Shown piece after piece: positions 26,332 through 37,864 of a stretch of 64,000 nucleotides of DNA. Below the pieces are notes generated by a model. That model made no database searches. It worked only from the letters and a program-made list of their open reading frames with translations, and was not told where the DNA came from. Source of the DNA: UBA2988 sp965237965. GTDB taxonomy: Bacteria > Gemmatimonadota > Gemmatimonadetes > Longimicrobiales > Gaopeijiaceae. Location: positions 496,001 to 560,000 of the forward strand of contig CBDEGT010000003.1 of assembly GCA_965237965.1 (NCBI GenBank), in the 5' to 3' direction. The number at the start of each line of letters is the position of its first letter. The stretch's first letter is position 1. The position numbers and the translations under genes are program-made.

Positions 26332-27780
26332 GGTGGATTCAAGCGGTCGTCGCAACACCTCGAGAGGGAGGAGTTGCGATGGGGGCAAGCAGGCACCGAA
26401 GAGCGGATCGTGCACTACGTCCGCCGATGCGTTCACCCGGTCGTCCGCCGATGGGGCGCCGGGAGCACCGGCAGCGTTTCTGGGAGGGAATCGCTCGCGG
26501 ATTGTCGAGCGAGGAGGCGGCAATTGCGGTCGGCCTGTCTCCCGCTGTCGGAACACGCTGGTTCCGCGAGTATGGTGGAATGCCATCCTTTACTCTGCGT
26601 CCCCTTTCTCGGCGCTATTTGTCGTTTGTCGAGCGCGAAGAGATCGCCCTCCTTCACGCTGGTGGTCGCGGAGTGCGCGAGATCGCCCGGCAGTTGAACC
26701 GGTCACCATCGACGATCTCGCGAGAACTGCGGCGGAACGCGGCAACCCGAAGCGGCTATCTGGAGTACCGAGCCACGACCGCCCAATGGCACGCTGATGG
26801 GCGAGCGAGGCGCCCGAAAGTCGCCAAGCTTGCTGCGAACGGCGAGCTGAGGCGGTATGTACAGGATCGTCTTGGAGGCGTGATCGCGGCCCCTGAGGGC
26901 GCGGCTGTGGCGGGCCCAGAAGTGCGTTGGATCGGACGGCGTCACGGTCGCCGGCAAGAGCGGCGGTGGGCGGCCTCGTGGAGTCCGGCACAGATCGCGA
27001 ACCGGCTGCGTGTCGACTTCCCGGATGATGAGTCAATGCGAATATCGCACGAGGCCATTTACCAGGCGCTCTATGTTCAGGGACGCGGTGCGCTGCGTCG
27101 GGAACTTACGGCGTGCCTTCGGAGCGGGCGTGCGCTCCGTGTGCCGAGAGCTCGCACCCGCGGACGGGGCAAGAAGTTCGTTCGCCCGGAGATCCTGATC
27201 AGCGAACGTCCCGTGGAGGCAGATGACCGGGCCGTTCCCGGGCACTGGGAAGGCGACTTGATCCTCGGACTGGGAAGTTCCGCGATCGGAACGCTGGTCG
27301 AGCGGACCTCCCGGTTCACGATGCTGCTCCACCTCCCCCGCGCGAAACGCCACGGCGAACCCAGGACCAAGAACGGTCCAGCGCTGGCTGGGCACGGTGC
27401 CGAGGCCGTCCGGGACGCGATCGCTTCGTCGATCACGACCCTACCAGAGCAACTCCGCCGGTCTCTGACATGGGACCAGGGAGCGGAGATGGCTCAGCAC
27501 GCGCAGCTCCGCATCGACACGGGCCTGGCCGTCTACTTCTGCGACCCGCATAGCCCGTGGCAGCGGGGCATGAACGAAAACACCAACGGCCTGCTGAGAC
27601 AGTACTTCCCAAAAGGGACTGACCTCTCCAAACACACCACTGATGATCTCGCCGCCGTCGCGGCAGCCCTCAACAGCCGCCCCCGTAAGACCCTCGGTTG
27701 GCGAACCCCTGCGGAAACCCTGGAAGATCACCTACTATCATTTCAAAACGGTACTGTTGCAACGACCCCTTGAAACCACC
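26332..27780 (+). mobile_element. complete IS30-family insertion sequence
   Basis: A 1449-bp element. Its 26-bp terminal inverted repeats at 26332-26357 (beginning GGTGGATTCAAG) and 27755-27780 (ending CTTGAAACCACC) match at 23 of 26 positions. It is flanked on both sides by the trinucleotide CAA (26329-26331 and 27781-27783), the short target duplication expected for this family. One full-length transposase gene fills it. Removing the element plus one CAA restores the interrupted host frame exactly. It is the youngest insertion in the nest and looks competent. Confidence 0.93.
26379..27773 (+). CDS. IS30-family transposase
   Basis: A 464-residue transposase. ATG 26379 has GGGAGGAG upstream. 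An N-terminal domain with a first HTH-like region is followed by a second HTH at about 85-120 (FVEREEIALLHAGGRGV; LNRSPSTISREL). The catalytic core has GHWEGDLILG (D293), WDQGAEM (D366) and NENTNGLLRQYFPKG (E400), that is a DDE triad with the family's 33-residue spacing between the last two. It carries out cut-and-circularise transposition of the surrounding element. It is longer at the N-terminus than many IS30 transposases. No frameshift or stop is present. Confidence 0.93.
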   Translation: MGASRHRRADRALRPPMRSPGRPPMGRREHRQRFWEGIARGLSSEEAAIAVGLSPAVGTRWFREYGGMPSFTLRPLSRRYLSFVEREEIALLHAGGRGVREIARQLNRSPSTISRELRRNAATRSGYLEYRATTAQWHADGRARRPKVAKLAANGELRRYVQDRLGGVIAAPEGAAVAGPEVRWIGRRHGRRQERRWAASWSPAQIANRLRVDFPDDESMRISHEAIYQALYVQGRGALRRELTACLRSGRALRVPRARTRGRGKKFVRPEILISERPVEADDRAVPGHWEGDLILGLGSSAIGTLVERTSRFTMLLHLPRAKRHGEPRTKNGPALAGHGAEAVRDAIASSITTLPEQLRRSLTWDQGAEMAQHAQLRIDTGLAVYFCDPHSPWQRGMNENTNGLLRQYFPKGTDLSKHTTDDLAAVAAALNSRPRKTLGWRTPAETLEDHLLSFQNGTVATTP

Positions 27781-28084
27781 CAATACAGCAGCGAGGACTT
27801 CCGGCGGCAGTTGAAGGCCTTGGGCGTCACATGCAGCATGAGTCGCTCTGGCGATGTCTGGGACAACTCGGTCATGGAGAGCTTCTTCTCGACGCTCAAG
27901 ATCGAACGCGTGCATCGGAAGCGCTACGCGACGCGGGATGCCGCGCGCGCCGACGTGTTCGATTACATCGAGCACTTCTACAATCCGGTCCGACGGCACT
28001 CAACGCTCGGCAATCGCAGTCCCGTCGTGTTCGAGCAGGAAGCGGTAGTAGCTTAACGCACCGTCCACTGATCCCAGGACAGCT

Positions 28085-28411
28085 CACTCGGTGGACAACG
28101 GAACGGAGTTCACCTCTAGAGCTCTGGACCACTGGGCCTACTGGAATCGAGTGAAGCTCGACTTCAGCCGGCCTGGTAAGCCGACGGACAACCCGTTCAT
28201 CGAGGCGTTCAACGGCAGTCTCAGACGTGAGTGTCTATCACAACACTGGTTCGTCGATCTGAACGACGCGCAGCGGACACTCCAGGGCTGGAAGGACGAG
28301 TACAACAACGTGAGACCACACAGCAGTTTGGACGACAAGGTCCCTGCCCACTTCGGAGCGGGTGGCCACTTCATCCCAGGTCCAAATCGGCTCGGCTTTT
28401 CACCCTTCTAG
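28085..28411 (+). pseudogene. IS407-like orfB, 3' part
   Basis: Carries the C-terminal third of an integrase core: VDNGTEFTSRALDHWAYW with the second catalytic aspartate, PTDNPFIEAFNG with the catalytic glutamate, and the terminal WKDEYNNVRPHSSL motif. It belongs with the orfB start at 25748-26124. The stop at 28409-28411 abuts the right terminal repeat. Confidence 0.85.
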
Positions 28412-28438
28412 TGGACCAGAAACGGGGGGCGGAGCAGT
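28412..28438 (-). repeat. right terminal inverted repeat of the IS407-like element
   Basis: The reverse complement pairs with 25391-25417 as described for the left end: TGGACCAG, CGGGGG and GGAGCA are shared in order. Confidence 0.7.
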
Positions 28439-28500
28439 GGCTCTGGGTCTAACATAGGAAGTGGTACCGCCGAGGTTGGGTCAATAGGTGTGTAAACGTA

Positions 28501-28710
28501 TCAGGCGGCATTCTTCCGCTGTTGGGTTGAGACGGGCTTTCCGTCTTCGAACTTCCTTCCTTCAAACACGTCCTTGAGGAGGTGAGGAGCGTCGAGCCTT
28601 CGGAAGCGCTTCTCGGCCACCAAGAGCAACTTCCAGATCAGCGCCGTAGCGCTCTCGACCCGCTTGAATCGCTTCGCCGCCGTCGTCCTGAGCCGTACCG
28701 CAGCGAACGG
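28501..28710 (-). pseudogene. 3' remnant of an IS256 (mutator)-type transposase
   Basis: Read on the minus strand, one frame gives TALIWKLLLVAEKRFRRLDA, then PHLLKDVFEGRKFEDGKP and a TGA at 28501-28503. This resembles the C-terminal tail of IS256-family transposases (from memory, not from a search). Beyond the stop, GTTTACACACC at 28484-28494 resembles the outer end of such elements. The left boundary is blurred and lies near 28700, where the glycosyltransferase-like coding sequence ends. Only about 60 residues survive, so it is inactive. Confidence 0.55.
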
Positions 28711-31232
28711 GCTCTCGACCCTCCAGGCGGTCCGCCACCCCGATCGATTCTGCGCGCGCCAGTTCGGCGCGCAGACGCTCGAGGGTCTCGAGGAAGGCAG
28801 AACGATCTCCGCGGAAGTGCAGGAGTTGAGCCATCATGGCCAGAGCCGACACGCTCGGCTCGAGCTCGAGCGACTGAGCCAGTGCCTGCTCGATCCGTTC
28901 GTCCTCCATCGCGTGGTAGTACCGCGCAAGATGCATGAGCGCGATCTCGGGCGGCAGTTCGTCGACGACCTCGAAGAGCTGGACGACCGGATGGGGGTAG
29001 CCGGCCACCCGCGCGGGAACGTACGGCAGCGGAACGAGCCAGGGCGGCAGCGAAGCGTGTCGATCGGCGCGGATCTCTTCCATGAGTCGGTCAAGAAAGC
29101 CCCGAACCCCTTCTCCCTCCTCGCGACCCGCGACGGCGGCAGCCGAGAGTCGGAGCTGGTCGAGCCCGGAATCCCATCCGTACAGGGCGAGGTGCGTGAC
29201 GCCGTTTCGGGCCAGCAGCGAGCGCGCCGCGGCCTGATCTGGTGCGCGATAGATCTCCGTGCTGGCGCGCAGGCCCTCGAGGTTCTCCCAGTACAGCGTA
29301 CCTATGCCGCGGAAACCGCCGAACCAGATCATCTGGGTAGTCGGGGTGGGACCGGCCAGGATCACGCCGGGGTCGGCACCGAGACGCCTCCGTAGCCACA
29401 GGGAAGCGTCCCGGGCGACGACCGCATCGTTGGGCGGAACGAACCGTTCTCGCACGGCAACGACGGGAGCGAGCACGAGTATGGCGAATACCAGCGCGGC
29501 CAAGACGACGCGGTCCGCTCGGGCACGCAGGACCGAAGGGCCGGCCCTGAGCGCCACCATGGCGGTCACCACCATCGCACCCAACCAGAGCGCCCCCGCG
29601 ATCCCCAGCCATCGCATCTGTAGGAGACACATCACCAGCAGCAGCAAAGCGGGCAGCGCGGCGATCCCGAAGGCCGACTGTAGGGGCGGGGCCAGGGGCT
29701 CCGTCCGGTTCGACAAGGGCAGCACGAACAAAAGCGCCGCCGCACCGGCGGCGCCGACCGCGCCCGCCGCTTGGTTCCCGCCCGCGAGGCTGAAAAAGAA
29801 GATGTATGCGTATGCGGTTCCCGATCCCACAGCCACCAGGAGCAAGGCCCGCCAACCAAGGCGCCATCCGGTCGTGAGTGCGCTTCGCCAGAGCAGCGCC
29901 GCAAGCGGCAGGACGACCAGCGGGACCAGGCTCATCTGGCCGACGATCTGCTCCGGGGTCCGCGTCATCATCCACCGGCCCAGGCTGAGGAACTCGACGA
30001 TATACCGGCTGTGGAGAACCCAGAGGAAGCGGTCGGTGAGTCGAAAGCTGGATTCGCCGCTGACGAGGACGGCAGCCGGTAGCGCAAGAACCAGGACCAG
30101 ATCGATCAGGAGCCAGCCGACGGCCGAAAGGGGCCGGGAGTCGCTACGGTCCACGGTGGCCGCGGAGCGGACGGGCGTGCCGGCCAGGAGGTGAGCGAGC
30201 CGGGCGATCAGGTCGCCCCCCCCCGAGGAAGGCCAGGGAGTACAATGGATGATTGACCTCGAGCCGCATGTCTAGCTGGCCAGGAAAGTACTCCAGGAGG
30301 TAGAGGCCGAAGCTGCCCGCGGCGCCGGCCACGCCCCAGGTCCGGAAGAGCCCCGGCTCCACGAGCCACTGAGACCGGCCCGGTCGCACCCGCGCTGCCA
30401 CTCCGCAGCCGACCAGGACGCCCAGCCCGATGGCCACCAGGACGGGAACCGTGGTCGCGGTGCTGATCCACAGGCCCACCGCACCCGCAAGGCCCGAGGC
30501 CATGAACCATCGCCGGGCACTCTGTCGGGTCGGGAGCCACTCACGGAGCGCGCGCTGCTCGGGGCTGGACTTTCCCTGCTCGCCCTCTCCTTCTCCCGAA
30601 CGGATCCAACCCGCTCCACCGGCAACGATGAACAGCACGGCAAGCAGACACGTGGTGGCGGCCGCGCCATGATGATCGAGGTAGCCGACCGCGTAGAAGT
30701 CGTAGAACGGGAAAACCGCGACGCTTCCCAGGGCCAGCAAGCCCGCAGGCACGGACCCGAACCGGGCAGCGACCAGGGGGGTGAGCGTCAGGAGAACGAC
30801 CATGAGAAGGGTGGTGTTCGCCCACGGAGCCACCCGCTCGAGCGCCTGAGGACCGGTCATCTCGGGATGTCCGAGGCGGTAGAGACGGTTCAGCCCGAGG
30901 GTCCACCAGCGCATGAATCCCGCCCAGTGCACTTGACGACCTGACGGGGCGTTGTCGTACGCGGCCTCGTGGACCCGAAGCGCACCGGCCGCCATCGCTT
31001 GTTCGGTCTGCAGCAACCAGTGGTAGCTGTCGGTCTGGGTCATGACGAGCTTGTGCTGAGCCCAGCGATACCCGGACGACGACCTGGGATCGGGCTCGAG
31101 CCGGGCCCCCACCGGAGTGTTCGTAGCCGTTTCCAGGCCCCGCGCTCGTCGCGCGCTGTCCGCGGCGACAAAGGCGAACGCCAACGACACGGCACCGACC
31201 CAGATCAGCTTCGAGCGAGCGCTTGCGGTCAC
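28700..31232 (-). pseudogene. STT3-like multi-pass membrane glycosyltransferase (GT-C), frameshifted and 3'-truncated
   Basis: The gene opens at GTG 31232 and encodes many hydrophobic segments. TQTDSYHWLLQTEQ near residue 65 and GYLDHHGAAAT further on resemble the first-loop acidic motif and the DHH motif of STT3/AglB/PglB oligosaccharyltransferases. At 30216-30224 a run of nine G on the coding strand breaks the frame. With eight G, FLGGGDLIARLAHLLAG runs smoothly into the second reading frame, which continues to about 28700 with more membrane helices and a soluble C-terminal part. The last codons are replaced by an IS256-type remnant, so the frame's formal end at 28562 is not native. Function as a protein or glycan transferase is plausible but not proven. 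Confidence 0.65.
30216..30224 (-). repeat. poly-G tract (G9) inside the STT3-like gene
   Basis: Nine consecutive C on the plus strand, G on the coding strand. Eight G would restore a single open frame. Such tracts are prone to slipped-strand mutation and to sequencing error. Confidence 0.9.
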
Positions 31233-31396
31233 GGCACCTTCACGGCCGGCCTGGTCGCATCAGCCATCCTTATAGTCTGTTAGTCTGTCCAGCTCCGTCC
31301 CTGTCCAGCTCTGTCCCGCGCCGAGCACCGGGGACATAGGCTCGAAGAACGCAACGGCCGCTCGTCCCCGTACGCGGCACCGCTGCCCAGCATAAG

Positions 31397-31427
31397 AAGG
31401 CCCCCCGCACCGTGTGCGGGGGGCCTT
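31397..31427 (-). terminator. terminator of the 23S-5S rRNA unit
   Basis: Perfect 14-base inverted repeat (AAGGCCCCCCGCAC and its complement) with a 3-base loop, followed on the minus strand by CTTAT. It starts about 10 bases after the 5S gene, in the right orientation for rRNA transcription. Confidence 0.85.
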
Positions 31428-31437
31428 CCAAAGAAAG

Positions 31438-31554
<117 letters not shown>

Positions 31555-31837
31555 AGGTTCGGCCGCTGAAATCGGGCTCGGAGTTCGTCGGACTTCGCCC
31601 GGCTCCCTGCGACGTACCGTTTAAGTACGCCTCGGGTCGCCGTGCTCGTCCTCCTGCTCCAAGCACCGATTTGAGCGGCCTCAGTCGAGCTGTGGACCGC
31701 CTCATTTCAGCGACTGCAATTCAAGGGGTGAGGGTAGTGTGCTGGATCCCTGGATCAAGGGGTGTCCGTTCGTGCGTTCTTTCGTGTGGTCCTGCCCCAC
31801 TCCTCGAAGCTGCTCCTGGTGGAGGAGAGGAGGGGCG
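31555..31837 (-). other. 23S-5S internal spacer
   Basis: A 283-base spacer with no tRNA. Its 5S-proximal half can fold into one long stem: 31561-31575 pairs with 31666-31680 at 14 of 15 positions, enclosing about 90 bases with further internal pairing. This is long for a 23S-5S spacer and may be a processing stem. Confidence 0.6.
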
Positions 31838-34820
<2,983 letters not shown>

Positions 34821-35056
34821 GAAGCGCCACCCACGTGGCCTTGCGACCCCGCAGGTTGCCCCTCCAGTCCACCAAAAAGTCGCTCGTAAACGGACACCCC
34901 GGGCCAAACGCGCCACAGTACCGCCGTGGCCACGCCCAAGGCATCCAACACACTTCCCTCACCCTGAAGCCGATCCGGTACCAGGGTCCACCCGGTCCCA
35001 ACATCGGCCGATGTCAAGCAACGTCATGCGGGCCCGCCGAGAACGTTCCGGCGGAG
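34821..35056 (-). other. 5' leader of the 23S-5S unit (no 16S gene)
   Basis: About 236 bases between the putative transcription start and 23S. There is no 16S sequence or tRNA. It contains a 14-base perfect palindrome (ACATCGGCCGATGT, 35001-35014) and, near 34934-34976, a segment resembling the 23S 5' end, sharing CCAAGGCATCCA on the plus strand. No clear boxA antitermination element was found. Confidence 0.6.
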
Positions 35057-35062
35057 CAAACA

Positions 35063-35092
35063 AGTTTAGCCCGGTGGTCTAGGTCGGGTCAA
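35063..35092 (-). promoter_or_regulatory. promoter of the 23S-5S unit
   Basis: On the minus strand TTGACC (35087-35092), an 18-base spacer and TAAACT (35063-35068). It sits 14 bases beyond the stop of the upstream PHP gene and about 240 bases before 23S, so the rRNA unit appears to be transcribed on its own. The flanks carry no obvious UP-element A/T tracts. Confidence 0.65.
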
Positions 35093-35105
35093 CAGCGATT
35101 CGTGC

Positions 35106-35927
35106 CTACATGCCGCCTTCCTCGAGGAAGGCGGCCAGCTCGTCCGCGGTCACGTGGAAATCGCCCAGCTCGCTGCCCGCTTCGGGGGTGTGCCAGTCGG
35201 AGCCACCCGTGACCACGAGTCCGGCGGTCTGCGCGGTGCGCTCGAGCCGGCCGATCTGATCGGGGCCGGCGCGAGGACGGTACGCCTCAAGCCCGCGCAG
35301 CCCCGCTCCAACGAGCGGTGGGAGCAGGGCATCGATGAGATCAGCCGGGGGATGTGCCCAGACCGGGATCCCACCCGCGGCGCGCACCACCTCCACCGCC
35401 CCGGCCGGATCTACCAGGTCCGATGGGACGAACGCGGACCGTGCATCACCGATCCACCGGTCGAACGCGTCCGGAACGCTGTCCGCATAACCCGCCTCCA
35501 CGAGCGCACGCGCGAGGTGCGGACGGCCCAGCGTCGTGCCATCCGGGCCCGCAGCGTTCAGCACCGCCCCCATCTCGACCTCGACCCCCTGCGCATGTAG
35601 CCGGCCGATCATCTCCTCCATGCGCCGCTTGCGGGCACCCACGGCGCGGGTCTCGTGCTCCCTGAGCGCGCGCGCGTCCGGGTCCACGAAATAGCCGAGG
35701 ATGTGGACATCCCGCCCCCGGTGTGCGCTGGAAAGCTCGACCGCCGGAATCACCTGGAGGGGCATGCCGAGGGCAGCGGACCGGGCTCGCTCGACACCCG
35801 CGAGCGTATCGTGGTCGGCGAGCGCGATCACGTCCAACCGCCCGACCGCCGCCTGCACCACCGCGGAGGGGGTCCACGCCCCGTCGGAGGCGGTGCTGTG
35901 GATGTGCAGGTCCAGCCGCATCGGCAT
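35106..35927 (-). CDS. PHP-domain phosphoesterase (RNase AM / TrpH-like)
   Basis: A 273-residue protein of the polymerase-and-histidinol-phosphatase family. Metal-binding motifs are all present: LHIHSTASDG at the N-terminus, ALADHD, IPAVELSSAH, VWAHPP and the C-terminal TGGSDWH. Relatives such as E. coli YciV/TrpH hydrolyse 3',5'-nucleoside bisphosphates and trim RNA 5' ends. ATG 35927 gives MPMRLDLHIHS; a second ATG six bases on is possible. It follows atpC by about 100 bases on the same strand and precedes the rRNA promoter. Exact substrate is inferred from the family only. Confidence 0.88.
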   Translation of the reverse strand: MPMRLDLHIHSTASDGAWTPSAVVQAAVGRLDVIALADHDTLAGVERARSAALGMPLQVIPAVELSSAHRGRDVHILGYFVDPDARALREHETRAVGARKRRMEEMIGRLHAQGVEVEMGAVLNAAGPDGTTLGRPHLARALVEAGYADSVPDAFDRWIGDARSAFVPSDLVDPAGAVEVVRAAGGIPVWAHPPADLIDALLPPLVGAGLRGLEAYRPRAGPDQIGRLERTAQTAGLVVTGGSDWHTPEAGSELGDFHVTADELAAFLEEGGM

Positions 35928-36029
35928 CGCGGGTACCCCCGGGAGCGGGAGAGACGAACGCTAAGGAAACGAGACACACGACCGGCAGGAACGCTACTCC
36001 GTCCGCCCCACGTGAAAAGGACGACCGAA

Positions 36030-36377
36030 TTAGACCAGGGGGCTGCCCGCCGACGCGGAACCGAGACCCGCGTAGTCCTCGGGAAGGAAAAGCTTCTCGC
36101 GTGGGAAGTCCACCGGGGCCTCGCGGCCCGCGTACTCGGTCAGAACGACGACCTCGTTGCGCTCGACCTTGAGCACTCCACCCGCGACGTGGTACACCTC
36201 GGCGCCACCCCCTGGACGGTCGACCGAAAGCTCGCCCATTCCGAGGATCACGATCGCCGGAGCGTGTCCCGGGAGAATCCCCACCTGGCCGTCCCACGCG
36301 GGCGCGACCAGGGACGACGCCTCCCCCGAGTAGACCACCCGCTCGGGCGATACGACCCGCACACGGAGCGTAGCCAC
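36030..36377 (-). CDS. atpC: F-type ATP synthase epsilon subunit, short form
   Basis: A 115-residue epsilon subunit starting at GTG 36377, 7 bases after atpD. The N-terminal beta-sandwich is clear (LRVRVVSPERVVYSGEASSL; GQVGILPGHAPAI; HVAGGVLKVERNEVVVLTEY). After it only about 25 residues remain, so the C-terminal alpha-helical hairpin that inhibits ATP hydrolysis in many bacteria is missing. It couples gamma to the c-ring in the central stalk. Last gene of the operon. Confidence 0.92.
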   Translation of the reverse strand: MATLRVRVVSPERVVYSGEASSLVAPAWDGQVGILPGHAPAIVILGMGELSVDRPGGGAEVYHVAGGVLKVERNEVVVLTEYAGREAPVDFPREKLFLPEDYAGLGSASAGSPLV

Positions 36378-36384
36378 GGTGACG

Positions 36385-37815
36385 CTAGCCCTCCTTCTTC
36401 AGTCTTTCAGCGTGCTCGACCACCTCGTCGATGCCTCCCTTCATGTAGAAGGCCTGCTCAGAGAAGTGGTCGAACTCTCCCGCGGCGACGCGTTCGAACG
36501 ACTCGATCGTATCCTCGAGCTTCACGTAGCGCCCCTCGATGCCAGTGAACTGTTCCGCCACGTGGAACGGCTGGGACAGGAAGCGCTCCAGACGCCGAGC
36601 ACGGCTCACGATCACCTTGTCCTCCTCGGTCAACTCGTCCATGCCCAGAATCGCGATGATGTCCTGGAGATCCTTGTAGCGCTGGAGGATTTCCTGCACG
36701 CGCGCGGCGACGTCGTAATGCCGCTCACCGATGAACTGCGGATCCAGGATGCGCGAGCCGGAGTCGAGCGGGTCGACAGCCGGGTAGATCCCCTTCTCCG
36801 AGATCGAGCGCGACAGCACGGTGGTGGCGTCGAGATGCGCGAACGCCGTCGCCGGCGCCGGATCAGTCAGGTCGTCGGCGGGCACGTAGATCGCCTGCAC
36901 CGACGTGATCGAGCCCTCGCGTGTCGAGGTGATCCGTTCCTGGAGCTCTCCCATCTCGGTGCCCAGCGTCGGCTGGTACCCCACCGCCGAGGGCATCCGT
37001 CCCAGAAGCGCCGACACCTCGGAGCCCGCCTGCGTGAAGCGGAAGATGTTGTCGATGAAGAGGAGAACGTCCTGCTTCTCGACGTCGCGGAAGTACTCTG
37101 CGATGGTGAGCCCGGAGAGTCCCACCCGCAGGCGCGCTCCCGGGGGCTCGTTCATCTGTCCGTACACGAGCGAGGTCGCCTTGATGACGCCTGACTCCTT
37201 CATCTCGAGCCAGAGGTCGTTGCCCTCACGAGTGCGCTCGCCCACCCCGCAGAACACCGACCGACCGCCGTGCTCCTGGGCGATGTTGTTGATCAGCTCC
37301 ATGATCACGACCGTCTTTCCCACGCCGGCCCCGCCGAATAGCCCGGTCTTCCCGCCCTTCACGTACGGCGCGAGCAGATCGACGACCTTGATCCCGGTCT
37401 CGAAGATCTCCGTCTTGGGCTCGAGGTTCTGGAAGCGGGGCGCCTCACGGTGGATCGGCCAGCGCTCGACGGTCCCGCCGTTTCCGACCGGCCCCATCTC
37501 GTCCACGGGCTCGCCGAGCACGTTCAGGATGCGCCCGAGAGCCACTTCCCCCACAGGAACCGTGATGGCCTGACCGGTATCCTGGACGTCCATGCCACGG
37601 GTCACCCCATCGGTGGACGACATCGACACCGCGCGCACCTGACCCCGGCCGATATGCTGCTGGACCTCAGCCACGAGATCGATGGCCTGGCCCGACGGGG
37701 TCGTCGTGTCGACCCGCAGCGCATTGTAGATCTCGGGCATGTGCTCCGGATCGAATTCCACGTCCAGGACCGGACCGATGACCTGCACGACCTTGCCGAC
37801 TGTCTTGTCCGCCAT
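36385..37815 (-). CDS. atpD: F-type ATP synthase beta subunit
   Basis: A 476-residue catalytic subunit. It has the Walker A GGAGVGKTV, the following GERTREGNDL containing the catalytic glutamate region, LLFIDNIFRF (Walker B), the DELSEED-like loop as DELTEED, and ALLGRMPSAVGYQPTL. ATG 37815 begins MADKTVGKVVQVIGPV. An ATG 12 bases upstream is in frame but too close to GGAG. Complete, with no unusual residues. Confidence 0.97.
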   Translation of the reverse strand: MADKTVGKVVQVIGPVLDVEFDPEHMPEIYNALRVDTTTPSGQAIDLVAEVQQHIGRGQVRAVSMSSTDGVTRGMDVQDTGQAITVPVGEVALGRILNVLGEPVDEMGPVGNGGTVERWPIHREAPRFQNLEPKTEIFETGIKVVDLLAPYVKGGKTGLFGGAGVGKTVVIMELINNIAQEHGGRSVFCGVGERTREGNDLWLEMKESGVIKATSLVYGQMNEPPGARLRVGLSGLTIAEYFRDVEKQDVLLFIDNIFRFTQAGSEVSALLGRMPSAVGYQPTLGTEMGELQERITSTREGSITSVQAIYVPADDLTDPAPATAFAHLDATTVLSRSISEKGIYPAVDPLDSGSRILDPQFIGERHYDVAARVQEILQRYKDLQDIIAILGMDELTEEDKVIVSRARRLERFLSQPFHVAEQFTGIEGRYVKLEDTIESFERVAAGEFDHFSEQAFYMKGGIDEVVEHAERLKKEG

Positions 37816-37864
37816 TGTCTCATCCATCTCCGATCGGGATGACTCCGGAGCCGGGGGACTCCCG

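Larger units (their letters stand above)
26125..28056 (+). pseudogene. IS3-subgroup orfB remnant, split by the IS30 element
   Basis: Left part, 26125-26331, encodes IWTREGWLYVAAVLDLFSRR and LLHHSDQGTQ. Right part, 27781-28056, continues YSSEDFRRQLKALGV and NPVRRHSTLGNRSP. Joining 26331 directly to 27784 restores a continuous frame through the DDE core (HSDQGTQYSS). The N-terminal half of this orfB and its orfA are absent. The stretch after the stop, to about 28086, looks like an IS3-type right end finishing in CAGCTCA. So this element had inserted into the IS407-like orfB before its left half was lost. Confidence 0.8.
25391..28438 (+). mobile_element. IS407-like IS3-family element, disrupted by nested insertions
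   Basis: Imperfect terminal inverted repeats mark the ends. At 25391-25417 the left end reads GTGCTCC, CCCCCG and CTGGTCCA in order, and at 28412-28438 the right end carries their complements TGGACCAG, CGGGGG and GGAGCA. Inside are an intact orfA, the first part of orfB, then foreign IS sequence from about 26125 to 28086, then the last third of orfB. Part of orfB, between the AMDF aspartate and the VDNGTEF motif, is missing, so a deletion accompanied the insertion. No target duplication could be identified. The element cannot move on its own. Confidence 0.8.

Noticed and set aside
26151..26378. Upstream extension of the IS30 transposase frame
   Set aside because: It crosses the left terminal repeat into the interrupted element; the ATG at 26379 has a strong ribosome-binding site.
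34821..35105. Truncated 16S rRNA or spacer tRNA upstream of 23S
   Set aside because: No 16S 3'-end sequence and no cloverleaf could be found on either strand.
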